Shown: positions 1-9,504, counted from the stretch's first letter. The stretch: DNA of 64,000 nucleotides from Amycolatopsis tolypomycina (GCF_900105945.1 NZ_FNSO01000004.1:6948001-7012000), one strand, 5' to 3'. Numbers and translations are program-made. Notes: generated by a model from the sequence alone, not told the origin.

Positions 1-255
1 CCAGTCGAACTCGCGGGAACGCGCCAGCCCGCGCAGTCGGACGCCGCTGTCGCTCGTGTAGACGCCTATTGTCCGGATCCGGTAGTGGCCGTAGGCGATC
101 ACCGCCACGGTTGCGACACTCCACACGAACTGGGTGGCCCCCAGCGACGCTCCGAGGACGGCGACGGCCGCGAACGTCAGCGAGTAGCCGACGACGAACG
201 GCGTCCGCCACCAAGCTTCGGGCGCCACCTGACGCCATTGCCTGATCTGAGTCAT
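1..255 (-). CDS. membrane protein, N-terminal part (truncated by window edge)
   Basis: Only the first 85 codons are inside the window; the gene continues past the left edge. The ATG at 255 has a GGGAG ribosome site about 8 bases upstream. After a short polar N-terminus (MTQIRQWRQVAPEAWW) there are two hydrophobic segments at about residues 22-38 and 42-56, then a polar stretch (YTSDSGVRLRGLARSREFDW). A two-helix hairpin followed by a soluble domain resembles small bacterial PH-like (bPH2) membrane proteins, but too little is visible to assign the family. No function is proposed. Confidence 0.6.
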   Translation of the reverse strand, partial: MTQIRQWRQVAPEAWWRTPFVVGYSLTFAAVAVLGASLGATQFVWSVATVAVIAYGHYRIRTIGVYTSDSGVRLRGLARSREFDW

Positions 256-275
256 CCGCTCGGCTCCCTGTCGTG

Positions 276-314
276 AAGGCCCCGACCGAGGTGGATACCT
301 CGGGTCTTGGCCTT
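276..314 (-). terminator. imperfect hairpin downstream of the importer operon
   Basis: AAGGCC...GACCGAGGT can pair with ACCTCGGGTCTTGGCCTT across a three-base loop, with one bulge. It lies about 85 bases beyond the stop of the substrate-binding protein gene and is the only hairpin I see between it and the next gene. Confidence 0.3.
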
Positions 315-398
315 GACACGCTCCAGAGGGCTCAGTGGTTGCCGATGATTTTCGACGCCTCGATGAACACCGCGGTCCGACGCTCCTCGGCCATCACG

Positions 399-1271
399 CT
401 AAGCCCGCGCGAGGAAGTCCTCCGCGATGTCCAGCGGGTTCCGCTTCTCTTCCGTGAACTCGACGTTGAGCCGCGTCAGTTCCTCGGTCGTCAGGGCCGC
501 CGAGACGCGGTTCAACGCCGCCACCTCGGCCGGTGACAGCGTTCCCCGGGCCACCAGTGGGACGATGTTCTGCGCCGGGAACATGTTCTTGTCGTCCACC
601 AGCGGCACGAACCCGTTCGCCGCGATGGTCGACGACGTGCTGAACAGGTCCGCCACCTGGACGTCGCCCGATTTCAGGGCCGCCACCGTCACCGGGCCGC
701 CCGTGTCCGTCGTGCGGATCTCCTTGAACTCGCAGCCGTACAACGCCTTGATCTTGTCCTTCCAGCGGCTGCTCCACTGGCCTGGGCCGCCGAACACCAG
801 CTCGCCGCAGCGGGGGCCCAGGTCCGAGAACGTCTTGACGCCCGAGGCAGCCAGCTGCGGGCCGACCACCAGCAGGTCCTTGTCCTCCGCCGGCGCCTGG
901 TCCAGCACCTCGAACCCCGGCGGAATCTTCTGCCGCAGCTGCGCGTAAACGTCCTGGGACGTCGTCGCCGTGGTGTCCTTGTCGAAGTAGCGCAACAGGT
1001 TCCCGCTGTAGTCCGGTACCACCGACAGCGACTTGTCCTGCAGCGCCTTGACGACGACCTCGCGGCTGCCCACCGGTGGCCGCACCGTCACGTTCGACGC
1101 ACCCGCCTGCCGCAGGGCACCCGCGTAGATCTGGGCCAGCAGCAGGCTTTCGCCGACGTCGGACGCCCCGATGATGATGTCGCCCGAACTGCCGCCCTCG
1201 CCGCCGCCCGCCAGGGGGTTGCCGCACCCCGCGGCCAGCACCAGGACCATCAACCAGGCCAGCCGCTTCAC
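399..1271 (-). CDS. glycine betaine/osmoprotectant ABC transporter substrate-binding lipoprotein
   Basis: Extracytoplasmic solute-binding protein of the OsmF/OpuCC type (290 aa), expected to capture quaternary ammonium compounds such as glycine betaine and deliver them to the two adjacent permeases. The N-terminus is a lipoprotein signal with lipobox LAAGC, the lipidated Cys at about residue 16, then a Gly/Ser-rich linker and the type II periplasmic-binding fold beginning near IIIGASDVGESLLLAQIY. The start is GTG at 1271, overlapping the TGA of the upstream permease by four bases (GTGA), which marks translational coupling. It is the last gene of a four-gene operon. The substrate is inferred from the family and the operon, not from residues I can identify. 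Confidence 0.88.
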   Translation of the reverse strand: MKRLAWLMVLVLAAGCGNPLAGGGEGGSSGDIIIGASDVGESLLLAQIYAGALRQAGASNVTVRPPVGSREVVVKALQDKSLSVVPDYSGNLLRYFDKDTTATTSQDVYAQLRQKIPPGFEVLDQAPAEDKDLLVVGPQLAASGVKTFSDLGPRCGELVFGGPGQWSSRWKDKIKALYGCEFKEIRTTDTGGPVTVAALKSGDVQVADLFSTSSTIAANGFVPLVDDKNMFPAQNIVPLVARGTLSPAEVAALNRVSAALTTEELTRLNVEFTEEKRNPLDIAEDFLARA

Positions 1272-1951
1272 GCCGTCACCTTCTTCGCGGCCGCCGCGAG
1301 CCGGACGCCGCGCGGGACCAAAGCGCGGTTCAGCAAGGAAAAGAGCAGGTCCAGGACGATGGCGAGCGCCGTCGTCAGCACCGCGCCCGCGATCACCTCG
1401 GAATAGTCCAAAATGGCCAGTCCGTCGAGCAGGAACCGGCCCAGGCCACCGAGTCCGACGTACGCGGCCACCGCGGCGGTCGCCACCAGCTGGAGCACGG
1501 CGTTGCGGATGCCGCCCAGCACCAGCGGCAGGGAGATCGGCACCTCGACCTGCCACAGCCGCTGCCAGCCGGTCATCCCGACGCCCTCGGCCGCGTCGAC
1601 CACGCCGTGGTCGGTCGCCTGCAGCCCGGCGTACGTGCCGGCCAGGATCGGCGGCACGGCCAGCACGACGAGCCCGATGATCGTCGACGTGACGCTCTCG
1701 GTGAAGAGCAGGAACAGGAACGTGACCAGCCCCAGCGTCGGCAGCGCGCGGATGGCGTTGCCGACGCTCACCAGCGCCACCCCGCCGCGGCCGGTGTGGC
1801 CGACGAACAGCCCCAGCGGCACCGCGATGACCAGCGCGATCACCAGCGACAACGCCGTGTAGCCGAGGTGCTCCAGCAGCCGCTGCGGGATGCCGTCGGG
1901 CCCGGACCAGTGCGCCGGGTCGCCGAACCAGCGGAAGAGATCGGTGATCAT
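1268..1951 (-). CDS. osmoprotectant ABC transporter permease (second subunit)
   Basis: Inner-membrane permease of the BPD_transp_1/OpuCD type, 227 aa with about five to six hydrophobic helices. The ATG at 1951 overlaps the stop of the upstream permease (ATGA) and its own stop overlaps the start of the binding-protein gene. The segment TDHGVVDAAEGVGMTGWQRLWQVEVP is the EAA-type cytoplasmic loop that contacts the ATPase. Split permeases encoded by two adjacent genes are typical of the OpuC/OsmYW branch, unlike ProW with one permease. Confidence 0.88.
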   Translation of the reverse strand: MITDLFRWFGDPAHWSGPDGIPQRLLEHLGYTALSLVIALVIAVPLGLFVGHTGRGGVALVSVGNAIRALPTLGLVTFLFLLFTESVTSTIIGLVVLAVPPILAGTYAGLQATDHGVVDAAEGVGMTGWQRLWQVEVPISLPLVLGGIRNAVLQLVATAAVAAYVGLGGLGRFLLDGLAILDYSEVIAGAVLTTALAIVLDLLFSLLNRALVPRGVRLAAAAKKVTA

Positions 1952-2609
1952 GCGGCCACCCGGGTCCACGGCGTCAGGAGGTTTCGCGAGCCCACCAGCA
2001 CCAGGTCGACGACCAGGGCCAGCAGCAGCGTCAGCACGATGCCGACCACGATCGGCGAGAAGTACTCGCGCTGGAAGCCGTCGGTGAACAGCACGCCGAG
2101 GCCGCCGGTGCCGATCAGCGCGCCGACGCTGACCAGGCTGATGTTGCTGACCGACGCCACCCGCACGCCGGCCGCCAGCACCGGCACCGACAGCGGCAGT
2201 TCGACGGCGAAGAAGCGCCGCACCGGCTTGTAGCCGACCGCGGTCGCGGCGGCCACCACCGGCGGCGGCACCGCGTCGAGGGCGTCGAGCACCGGCCGGA
2301 CCAGCAGCGCGGTGGTGTAGATCGTGAGCGCGACGACGACGTTGGCGCTGTCCAGGATCTTCGTCCCGATCAGGCCGGGGATGACGACGAACAGCGCGAG
2401 CGACGGGATCGTGTAGAGCAGGTTCGCCAGCACCATGAGCACCTGCCGCGCGGGCCGCCACCGGTGGCCGAGCCAGCCCGCCGCGATCGCGAGCACGATG
2501 CCGAGCACCAGCGGGAGCAGCGCCAGGTAGACGTGATCACCCAGGTCGCCGAGGATCTGGCCGCGGTTGTTCGCGCTGCCCAGGTACCGGCCGAGCTCGT
2601 CGAAGAAGC

Positions 2610-2613
<4 letters not shown>
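1948..2613 (-). CDS. osmoprotectant ABC transporter permease (first subunit)
   Basis: Paralogous permease of 221 aa with about five to six transmembrane helices and the coupling loop DALDAVPPPVVAAATAVGYKPVRRFF, which aligns with the EAA loop of its neighbour. The ATG at 2613 overlaps the stop of the ATPase gene (ATGA). Together with the following permease it should form the heterodimeric channel of the importer. The family assignment is firm; the exact substrate is inferred. Confidence 0.87.
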
Positions 2614-3695
<1,082 letters not shown>

Positions 3696-3787
3696 TGCCA
3701 CTCCCCATGTCCCGGTCGGTTCGACCGTAGCCGAGTCCGCGGTGGTTGGCACGCCGTTCCGACACGTGGTGACTAGGCTCGGAGTCC

Positions 3788-5194
3788 GTGAAGGCTCTCG
3801 ACGACGTCCTCGCCGCGCACGGCGTCGGCGTCCGCCCGCTGTACCGCGTCCTCGACCTGCTGCGCACCGGCGACCACGACCTCGGCGAGCTGGTCCGCCT
3901 GAGCACCGCACCGCGGCGCAGCGTCGAGGCCGTCCTCGCCGCCCTCGGCGACGACCTGGACCGCAGCGGCGACCGCCTGCGCATCGCCCCCGGCGTCGCG
4001 GCGGCGTACCTGCAGTACCGCGCGCCGCGCTACGCCGACCCGCTCGACGAAGCCGTCGCGACGCACGAGCTGCTGCCGAAGGTCGCCGAGTGGGTGGCCG
4101 AGGTGCCGTTGCCGCTGGCCGCGCTCGACCACGTGCAGGCCACGCCGGAGACCGTGCTGCGCCGCGCGCTCTGGCTGGACGCCCAGTACGACCTCGCCTC
4201 GACACGGCTGCTGTTCCTCGGCGACCACGACCTGACGTCGCTGGCCGTGCGGGCGGTCTGCCCCTCGGCGTCCCTGACGGTGGTCGATCTGGACGAGCGC
4301 GTGCTCGCCTACCTGGACGACCGTGGTGAGCGCGAGATCCGGACCGTGCACGCGGACCTGCGCGTCGGCCTGCCGCCGTCGCTCTCCGGCGGCGTCGACC
4401 TGGTGTTCAGCGATCCGCCGTACACGCCCGAAGGCATGGGGCTGTTCGCGGCGCGCGGGGTGCAGGCGCTGCGCGAGCCGAGCGAGGGGCGGCTGCTGCT
4501 GGCGTACGGCTACAGCCCGCGGCACCCGGCGCTGGGCGCGCAGGTGCAGCGCTCGCTGGCCACGCTCGGGCTGACGTTCGAGGCGATCCTGCCGGGTTTC
4601 CACCGGTATTTCGGGGCACAGGCGATCGGCAGCGCGGCCGACCTGTACGTCTGCCAGCCGACGGCGAAGGCCAAGAAGATGCGCAGCGGCAAGGCGATCT
4701 ACACGCACGGGCCGCAGTCGGTGGAGGCCGCCGGGACGAAGCCGGCGCTGCTGGAGAAGCTGAAGGAGATCGCCGCGGCGGGCGGGCTCTCCCCGGAAAC
4801 GCGCCCGGTGGACTGGTCGATCTCCGGCCCGGAGGGTGACGCGGTCGCGATGGACCTCTCGGCCGACCCGGGCCCGTGGCTGCTGCGGACGCTCCTGGGC
4901 ACGAACGCCCGGCGCCTGGCCCTGCTGGTCCCCAACTCCCACCCGGACCTGGCGGACCAGGCCTCCCAAGAAGCGCTCGCGTCACTCGTCCGGGGGAAGT
5001 ACGCCCTCCGGTACCTGCGCAGCACCCCCGACAACCGCCACGCGGTGGTGGTCGCGGAGGCGGTGGAGCACCAGGACGAGGTCCTCACCCGCGCCCACGC
5101 GCGCTTGGCGAACGTCTCCCTCGACGTCCCCGACGACCTGACGGACCTCCGCCTGGTCGACGTCCCCCGCCACCGCCTGACCGAACTTCTCTGA
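3788..5194 (+). CDS. bis-aminopropyl spermidine synthase family protein (BpsA-like)
   Basis: 468 aa. The N-terminal ~75 residues look like a winged helix, and residues ~110-300 form a Rossmann-type aminopropyltransferase/methyltransferase domain with LFLGDHDLTSLA at about 142-153, VVDLDE at 165-170 and FSDPPYT at 207-213. These match the branched-chain polyamine synthase (BpsA, DUF43) pattern, in which a GDDD-like loop and an acidic DPP motif bind the amine and the aminopropyl donor. Here the loop reads GDHD. Residues ~300-468 form an extra C-terminal domain that I do not recognise. The start is GTG at 3788. The family was characterised in thermophiles; which amine an actinomycete enzyme would modify is unknown. 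It stands alone between a divergent transporter operon and a convergent malic enzyme gene. Confidence 0.7.
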   Translation: MKALDDVLAAHGVGVRPLYRVLDLLRTGDHDLGELVRLSTAPRRSVEAVLAALGDDLDRSGDRLRIAPGVAAAYLQYRAPRYADPLDEAVATHELLPKVAEWVAEVPLPLAALDHVQATPETVLRRALWLDAQYDLASTRLLFLGDHDLTSLAVRAVCPSASLTVVDLDERVLAYLDDRGEREIRTVHADLRVGLPPSLSGGVDLVFSDPPYTPEGMGLFAARGVQALREPSEGRLLLAYGYSPRHPALGAQVQRSLATLGLTFEAILPGFHRYFGAQAIGSAADLYVCQPTAKAKKMRSGKAIYTHGPQSVEAAGTKPALLEKLKEIAAAGGLSPETRPVDWSISGPEGDAVAMDLSADPGPWLLRTLLGTNARRLALLVPNSHPDLADQASQEALASLVRGKYALRYLRSTPDNRHAVVVAEAVEHQDEVLTRAHARLANVSLDVPDDLTDLRLVDVPRHRLTELL

Positions 5195-5200
5195 ACACGC

Positions 5201-5236
5201 CGAAGGCGGCACTTTCACGTGAAAGTGCCGCCTTCG
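5201..5236. terminator. 36-base perfect palindrome at a convergent gene junction
   Basis: Two 18-base arms (CGAAGGCGGCACTTTCAC and its exact complement) meet with no loop at CACGTG. It starts 7 bases after the stop at 5194 and ends 10 bases before the stop of the malic enzyme gene, so it can end transcription from both sides. Confidence 0.7.
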
Positions 5237-5246
5237 CGAGCGGAAC

Positions 5247-6500
5247 TCAGTCCGTGACGCCGTCGGCTTCCGCGGCCTTGGCGACCGCGGCGGCGACCTC
5301 CGGGGCCACGCGCGGGTCGAGCGGGCTGGGGACGATCCGGTCCGGGCCCAGGTCGTCCATCGCCACCGACACGATCGCCTCGGCCGCCGCCAGCTTCATG
5401 TTCTCCGTGATCGCCCGCGCGCCCGAGTCCAGCGCACCGCGGAAGACGCCGGGGAACGCCAGCACGTTGTTGATCTGGTTCGGGAAGTCGCTCCGGCCGG
5501 TCGCCACGATCGACGCGTAGCGCGCGGCCACCTCCGGGTGCACTTCCGGGTCCGGGTTGGAGAGGGCGAACACGATGCCGCCGCCCGCCATCCGGCCCAG
5601 CAGCGACTCGTCGATCGTCGCGCCCGACAGGCCGAGGAACACGTCCGCGCCCTCGAGGGCCTCCGCCAGGCCGCCGCGAAGGCCGGCCTTGTTCGTCGAC
5701 GCGGCCAGCCGCTCCTTGACCGGGTTCAGGCCCTCGCGGCCGGTGTGGATGATGCCGCGGGAGTCGAGCACCGTGACGTCGCCGATGCCGGCTTCCTGGA
5801 GGATCTTCGCGCAGGCCACGCCGGCCGCGCCGGCGCCGGAGACGACCACGCGCTGGTCGGCGATCGCCCGGTCGAGGACCAGGTTGGCGCCGCGCAGGGC
5901 GGCGAGCGTGACGATCGCCGTGCCGTGCTGGTCGTCGTGCATGACCGGGCAGTCGAGGGCTTCCTTGAGCTTGTCCTCCAGCTCGAAGCACCGCGGCGCG
6001 GAGACGTCCTCCAGGTTGACGGCCCCGAACGACGGCCGCAGCCGCACCAGCGTCTCGACGATCTCGTCGACGTCGGTCGTGTCCAGCACCAGCGGGATCG
6101 AGTCAAGCCCGCCGAAGGTCTTGAAGAGCACCGACTTGCCCTCCATGACCGGCAGCGACGCGCTGGCGCCGATGTCGCCGAGGCCGAGCACCGCCGTCCC
6201 GTCGCTGACCACGACGACCAGCCTGTCCGCCCACGTGTAGCGCTTGGCCTTGGCCGCGTCCTCGGCGATCGCGCGGCTCACCTTCGCCACACCCGGGGTG
6301 TAGGCGATCGAGAGGTCACGCGGGCTCGAAATCGGCCGGGTGGCCGCCACCGAGAGCTTGCCGCCCTCGTGGCCGGTGAAGATCTCTTCGTCGGTGACCG
6401 GCGCAACGCCGCCGGTGGGGTCGGTCATGGGGTTTCCTGTCGTCGGTTCCGTCATTCCCCCAGTGGGAATGACGGAACTCGCGGATTGGACGTAGGTCAC
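5247..6500 (-). CDS. NAD(P)-dependent malic enzyme
   Basis: Oxidative decarboxylation of malate to pyruvate and CO2, linking the TCA cycle to gluconeogenesis and NAD(P)H supply. The malic domain contains LSIAYTPGVAKV, LEDVSAPRCFELE and the metal-binding HDDQHGTA; the coenzyme domain has the GxGxxG motif VVSGAGAAGVAC and ends with NVLAFPGVFRGAL. At about 400 aa it belongs to the short bacterial class. Two starts are possible. GTG at 6500 has AGGAG eight bases upstream. ATG at 6428 has AGGA six bases upstream and would give a protein beginning MTDPTGGVAPVTDEE, closer to where family conservation begins. If 6428 is used, the palindrome at 6451-6473 falls in the leader. Confidence 0.9.
   Translation of the reverse strand: MTYVQSASSVIPTGGMTEPTTGNPMTDPTGGVAPVTDEEIFTGHEGGKLSVAATRPISSPRDLSIAYTPGVAKVSRAIAEDAAKAKRYTWADRLVVVVSDGTAVLGLGDIGASASLPVMEGKSVLFKTFGGLDSIPLVLDTTDVDEIVETLVRLRPSFGAVNLEDVSAPRCFELEDKLKEALDCPVMHDDQHGTAIVTLAALRGANLVLDRAIADQRVVVSGAGAAGVACAKILQEAGIGDVTVLDSRGIIHTGREGLNPVKERLAASTNKAGLRGGLAEALEGADVFLGLSGATIDESLLGRMAGGGIVFALSNPDPEVHPEVAARYASIVATGRSDFPNQINNVLAFPGVFRGALDSGARAITENMKLAAAEAIVSVAMDDLGPDRIVPSPLDPRVAPEVAAAVAKAAEADGVTD
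6451..6473. repeat. inverted repeat at the 5' end of the malic enzyme gene
   Basis: GTCATTCCC and GGGAATGAC are separated by five bases. Read with the longer start this codes for VIPTGGMT; read with the shorter start it lies 23 bases upstream of the ATG and could be an operator or an mRNA hairpin. Confidence 0.45.
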
Positions 6501-6777
6501 TGGAATTTCTCCTGGGCATGCGGGCTGGGACCACGGTCGAGCAAGGGGGAACCGTGGGGGATCCCGGCACGGCAGCCCAGCGCGGTAGCGCCGGCCTGTC
6601 GGCGAGGCGTCACGTCGGCCATCGGTGCCGTGGGTCTGGCGATGGCCGCGGACGCGGCGGTTCGTTCATTGTGACAGGTCCCCCGCCGCCCGCGACCCCT
6701 TGGTGCGGTTGATGTCACACCCCTACCGATTTCCGCCGCAATTCCCAAGACGTCCGTCCGGTTTTGTTGGTGCCCGA

Positions 6778-6783
6778 TAAGGT
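6778..6783 (+). promoter_or_regulatory. -10 hexamer of a likely leaderless transcript
   Basis: TAAGGT ends six bases before the ATG at 6790, so the mRNA would begin at the start codon. No convincing -35 box and no ribosome binding site are visible. Confidence 0.4.
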
Positions 6784-6789
6784 GACGGC

Positions 6790-7395
6790 ATGCAATTCCG
6801 CCGGCTGCGCGTCCCGGACGCCTACGAGTTCTCCCCCCGGGCGTTCCCCGACGACCGGGGCCTGTTCGTCGCCCCCTTCCAGGAGGACGTCTTCCGCGAA
6901 GCGGTCGGCCACTCGCTGCGGCTCGGCCAGTCGAACCACAGCGTGTCCCGGCGCGGCACGATCCGCGGCCTCCACTTCGCCGACACCCCGCCCGGCCAGG
7001 CCAAGTACGTCTACTGCCCGCGCGGATCGCTGCTCGACGTCGTCGTCGACATCCGCGTCGGGTCGCCGACCTTCGGCCAGTGGGACACGGTCGTGCTCGA
7101 CTCTCGCGAGTTCCGCGCCGTGTACGTCGCCGAGGGCCTCGGCCACGGCTTCGTCGCCCTCGAGGACGACACCGTGATGACGTACTTCTGCTCGGAGCCG
7201 TACAACCCGGCGGGCGAGCACGGCATCACCCCGCTCGACCCCGCGCTCGACCTGCCATGGCCGTCGGACATCGAGCAGGTGCTGTCCGGCAAGGACCGCA
7301 GCGCGCCCACCCTGGCCGAAGCCCGGGAGCAGGGCCTGCTGCCGGTGTACGCCGACTGCGTCGCCTACTACGACAAGCTGCGCTCGGCGAACTGA
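6790..7395 (+). CDS. dTDP-4-dehydrorhamnose 3,5-epimerase family protein (RmlC-like cupin)
   Basis: 201 aa. The RmlC fold is recognisable from FSPRAFPDDRGLF near the N-terminus, SNHSVSRRGTIRGLHFA (containing the catalytic-type RGLHF with its His), YVYCPRGSLLDVVVDIR, and YVAEGLGHGFVALEDDTVMTYFCSEPYNPAGEHGI. Family members epimerise dTDP-4-keto-6-deoxyglucose at C3 and C5 on the way to dTDP-rhamnose, or only at C3/C5 in antibiotic sugars. No rmlA, rmlB or rmlD gene is next to it, so its sugar substrate and pathway cannot be read from the context. The malic enzyme gene is divergent; the SRPBCC gene follows after 58 bases with its own promoter. Confidence 0.82.
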   Translation: MQFRRLRVPDAYEFSPRAFPDDRGLFVAPFQEDVFREAVGHSLRLGQSNHSVSRRGTIRGLHFADTPPGQAKYVYCPRGSLLDVVVDIRVGSPTFGQWDTVVLDSREFRAVYVAEGLGHGFVALEDDTVMTYFCSEPYNPAGEHGITPLDPALDLPWPSDIEQVLSGKDRSAPTLAEAREQGLLPVYADCVAYYDKLRSAN

Positions 7396-7417
7396 CCCAC
7401 CACGGCCGCGAGGCCGC

Positions 7418-7445
7418 TTGCACATTTAGTAAGCGCGCATATAGT
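7418..7445 (+). promoter_or_regulatory. SigA-type promoter of the SRPBCC-MarR pair
   Basis: TTGCAC (7418-7423) and TATAGT (7440-7445) are 16 bases apart. The -10 ends eight bases before the ATG at 7454, leaving room for almost no leader, so the transcript is probably leaderless. This is the best match to a vegetative promoter in the first 10 kb. Confidence 0.65.
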
Positions 7446-7453
7446 CTGCCTGC

Positions 7454-7867
7454 ATGGCACTTTACGAGTACGAGCACAGCGAGACCTCCACCGCCCCCGC
7501 CGCCACGATCTGGCCGCTCTGGGCCGACACCGGGCGCTGGCCGGAGTGGGACGCCGGCGTCCGGTCGGTCGTCCTCGACGGCCCGTTCGCCGTCGGCACC
7601 GGCGGCACGATGACGATGGACGGCATGCCGCCGATCCCGTTCACCCTCACCGAGGTCACCGCGGGCCGCAGCTTCACCGACGAGACCGCGCTGCCGGACG
7701 CGCACCTGCGGTTCGAGCACGTGCTGACCGACGTCGACGGCGGCACGCGGATCACCTACCGCGTCACGATCGACGGGCCGGAGGGCTTCGGCGAGCAGGT
7801 CACTTCGGACACTCCCGACGCCATGCGCGCCCTGGCCCGGCTCGCTGAGGCAAGCTCACGGGTATGA
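7454..7867 (+). CDS. SRPBCC (START-like) family protein
   Basis: 137 aa, a polyketide-cyclase/START-like ligand-binding fold of the Aha1/CoxG branch: SETSTAPAATIWPLWADTGRWPEWDAGV at the N-terminus is the usual helix-grip opening, and FEHVLTDVDGGTRITYRVTIDGP the C-terminal strands. The last codons overlap the next start (ATGA), so it is translationally coupled to the MarR gene. SRPBCC-MarR pairs are common in actinobacteria, and the regulator probably controls this operon, but the ligand is unknown. Confidence 0.8.
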   Translation: MALYEYEHSETSTAPAATIWPLWADTGRWPEWDAGVRSVVLDGPFAVGTGGTMTMDGMPPIPFTLTEVTAGRSFTDETALPDAHLRFEHVLTDVDGGTRITYRVTIDGPEGFGEQVTSDTPDAMRALARLAEASSRV

Positions 7868-8298
7868 CCGCCCCCGAGTCCCGCCTGCCCGGCCCCGAGC
7901 GCAGCCCCGGCTTCCTGCTGTGGCGCGTGACGCTGGCCTGGCAGCGGGCGATGCGGGCCGCGCTGGCTCCGCACGACCTCACGCACGTCCAGTTCGTGCT
8001 GCTGACGACGACGTGGTGGCTCACCCGCGCAGGCGAGCCGCCGACCCAGCGGCAGCTCGCCGACCAGGCAGGCATTGACACGATGATGACCAGCCAGGTC
8101 GTCCGCAAGCTCGCCGACCGCGGCCTGCTCGCGCGCGCCGACGACCCGGCCGACGCCCGCGCGAAGCGCCTGGAGGTCACCCCGGCCGGCCTGGAGCTGG
8201 TCGCGAAGGCGCTGAAGGACGTCGAAGCCGCGGACGCCGAGTTCTTCGCGGCCACCGGCGACGGCTTCGTCGACGCACTGGCCCGGCTGGATCCGTAA
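7864..8298 (+). CDS. MarR family transcriptional regulator
   Basis: 144 aa winged-helix dimeric regulator. The central helix-turn-helix runs through PTQRQLADQAGIDTMMTSQVVRKLADRGLLARADDPADARAKRLEVTP, containing the MarR wing signature DxRxxR-like DPADARAKRLEVT. Start ATG at 7864 overlaps the SRPBCC stop by four bases. Likely autoregulatory on the promoter at 7418-7445; I found no clean palindrome overlapping that promoter. Confidence 0.88.
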   Translation: MTAPESRLPGPERSPGFLLWRVTLAWQRAMRAALAPHDLTHVQFVLLTTTWWLTRAGEPPTQRQLADQAGIDTMMTSQVVRKLADRGLLARADDPADARAKRLEVTPAGLELVAKALKDVEAADAEFFAATGDGFVDALARLDP

Positions 8299-8368
8299 GG
8301 GATTCCCGGGTTCTCCCTGGGGACGATCCCGGATGTCCCGGCGGTGCCGCGCGGGCAGGCTCACCGCC

Positions 8369-9019
8369 ATGAAACTTCTCGCACTGGGGGCGGCCGTGGC
8401 CGCGCTGGCTCTGCTGCCGGGCACCGCGTCCGCGGACGAACTCCCGACGTTCGGCTTCACCGACTGCCCGGCACCGCCCGCGAACGCCGACCCCGGCACG
8501 TGGCGCTGCGAAGCTTTTGTCTCACAGGGGAAACTGACGATCGGCGGCCAGGCGATCCCGCTCGGCGAGCTGCGGCTGACGTTCAGCGAGGGCAAGGTGA
8601 ACGGGCAGTACGCGCAGGTGTTCGGCGCGCTGCGGCACGAGCCGGTGCGCGTGCCCGGCCTGGCCGGCACGACCCTTCAGTTGCGCTACGGCGGCTACTC
8701 GGACTTCCAGGGCAACGACGAGCGCCGCGGCGAGCTCGACATCTACGCCGAGCTGCGGCACCCGTTGCTGCGCAAGGGATGCAGCGTCGGCACGGCGGCC
8801 GCGCCGCTGCACTCCGTCGTCCACGACGACCCGGCGGTGCCGCCGACCGTCATCTCCAGGAACCCGCCGACGTTCCACTTCGGCGTCGTCGACCCCGCAC
8901 TGGCGCTCCCGGCGACGCAGGGCTGCGGCCCGCTCGGCGAGTTCGTGGACCGGAAGCTGGGGCTGCCGTCGCCGGCCGAGTTCCACCAGACGACGTACGT
9001 GCAGTACAAGCAGCTCTAA
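8369..9019 (+). CDS. secreted protein of unknown function
   Basis: 216 aa. A classical signal peptide (MKLLALGAAVAALALLPGTASA) ends with an AxA cleavage site after about residue 22, followed by a mature domain rich in beta-type segments (TIGGQAIPLGELRLTF, TTLQLRYGGYSDFQG) and four cysteines spread over the mature protein (FTDCPAPP, WRCEAF, KGCSV, QGCGP), suggesting two disulfides. I do not recognise the family. ATG 8369 was chosen because upstream in-frame codons would bury the signal peptide. It ends in a four-base convergent overlap with the DUF4442 gene. Confidence 0.6.
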   Translation: MKLLALGAAVAALALLPGTASADELPTFGFTDCPAPPANADPGTWRCEAFVSQGKLTIGGQAIPLGELRLTFSEGKVNGQYAQVFGALRHEPVRVPGLAGTTLQLRYGGYSDFQGNDERRGELDIYAELRHPLLRKGCSVGTAAAPLHSVVHDDPAVPPTVISRNPPTFHFGVVDPALALPATQGCGPLGEFVDRKLGLPSPAEFHQTTYVQYKQL

Positions 9020-9489
9020 CGCTTCTTCGGCGTCACCCAGATGGTGATCGTCCCGGTGACCACGGGCTTGCCGTTCTTGTCCGAAATGGTCACCGGGACC
9101 TCGATGTCGAAGCCTTCGTCGCCGAACTCCGACAGCTCGGGCAGCGCCGCCACCGCACGCAGGCCCGTCTCGGCCTTCGCGACGTACTGGACGTTCATGC
9201 CCTTCGGCAGCCAGCGGTGCGTGGTGGGAACGGTCGCTTCGGCGAGCATGCCCATCGCGATCTCGGCGAGGTTGCAGGCGGCGATCGCGTGGAAGGTGTG
9301 GATGTGGTTGTAAACACCCCACCACTTCGGCGCGGACACCTCGCAGCGGCCGGGCCGCAGCTCGCGCACCGAGGGCAGCACCGTGCGGAAGTACGGCACC
9401 CGCAGGCAGATCGCGGCACTGAACAGCTGTTTCCCGCCGGGCTTCCCGGCCAGCTTGCGCCACAGCGCGAACGTCGGCGTCTCGGACAT
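9016..9489 (-). CDS. DUF4442 (hotdog-fold, thioesterase-like) protein
   Basis: 157 aa, single hotdog domain of the DUF4442/YiiD-C type, distantly related to acyl-CoA thioesterases. Recognisable parts are the N-terminal helix region LFSAAICLRVPYFRTVLPSVRELRPGRCEV, then NHIHTFHAIAACNLAEIAMGML, which holds the central hotdog helix, and VEVPVTISD-like strands near the end. ATG at 9489 has AGGAG seven bases upstream. A strong palindrome at 9505-9528 sits just upstream, so the gene is probably under a repressor that is not encoded beside it. Substrate unknown. Confidence 0.7.
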   Translation of the reverse strand: MSETPTFALWRKLAGKPGGKQLFSAAICLRVPYFRTVLPSVRELRPGRCEVSAPKWWGVYNHIHTFHAIAACNLAEIAMGMLAEATVPTTHRWLPKGMNVQYVAKAETGLRAVAALPELSEFGDEGFDIEVPVTISDKNGKPVVTGTITIWVTPKKR

Positions 9490-9504
9490 GGGCGTCTCCT
9501 CGGA

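Noticed and set aside
6721..7395. dTDP-rhamnose biosynthesis operon
   Set aside because: Only one epimerase-like gene is present, with no rmlA, rmlB or rmlD beside it.
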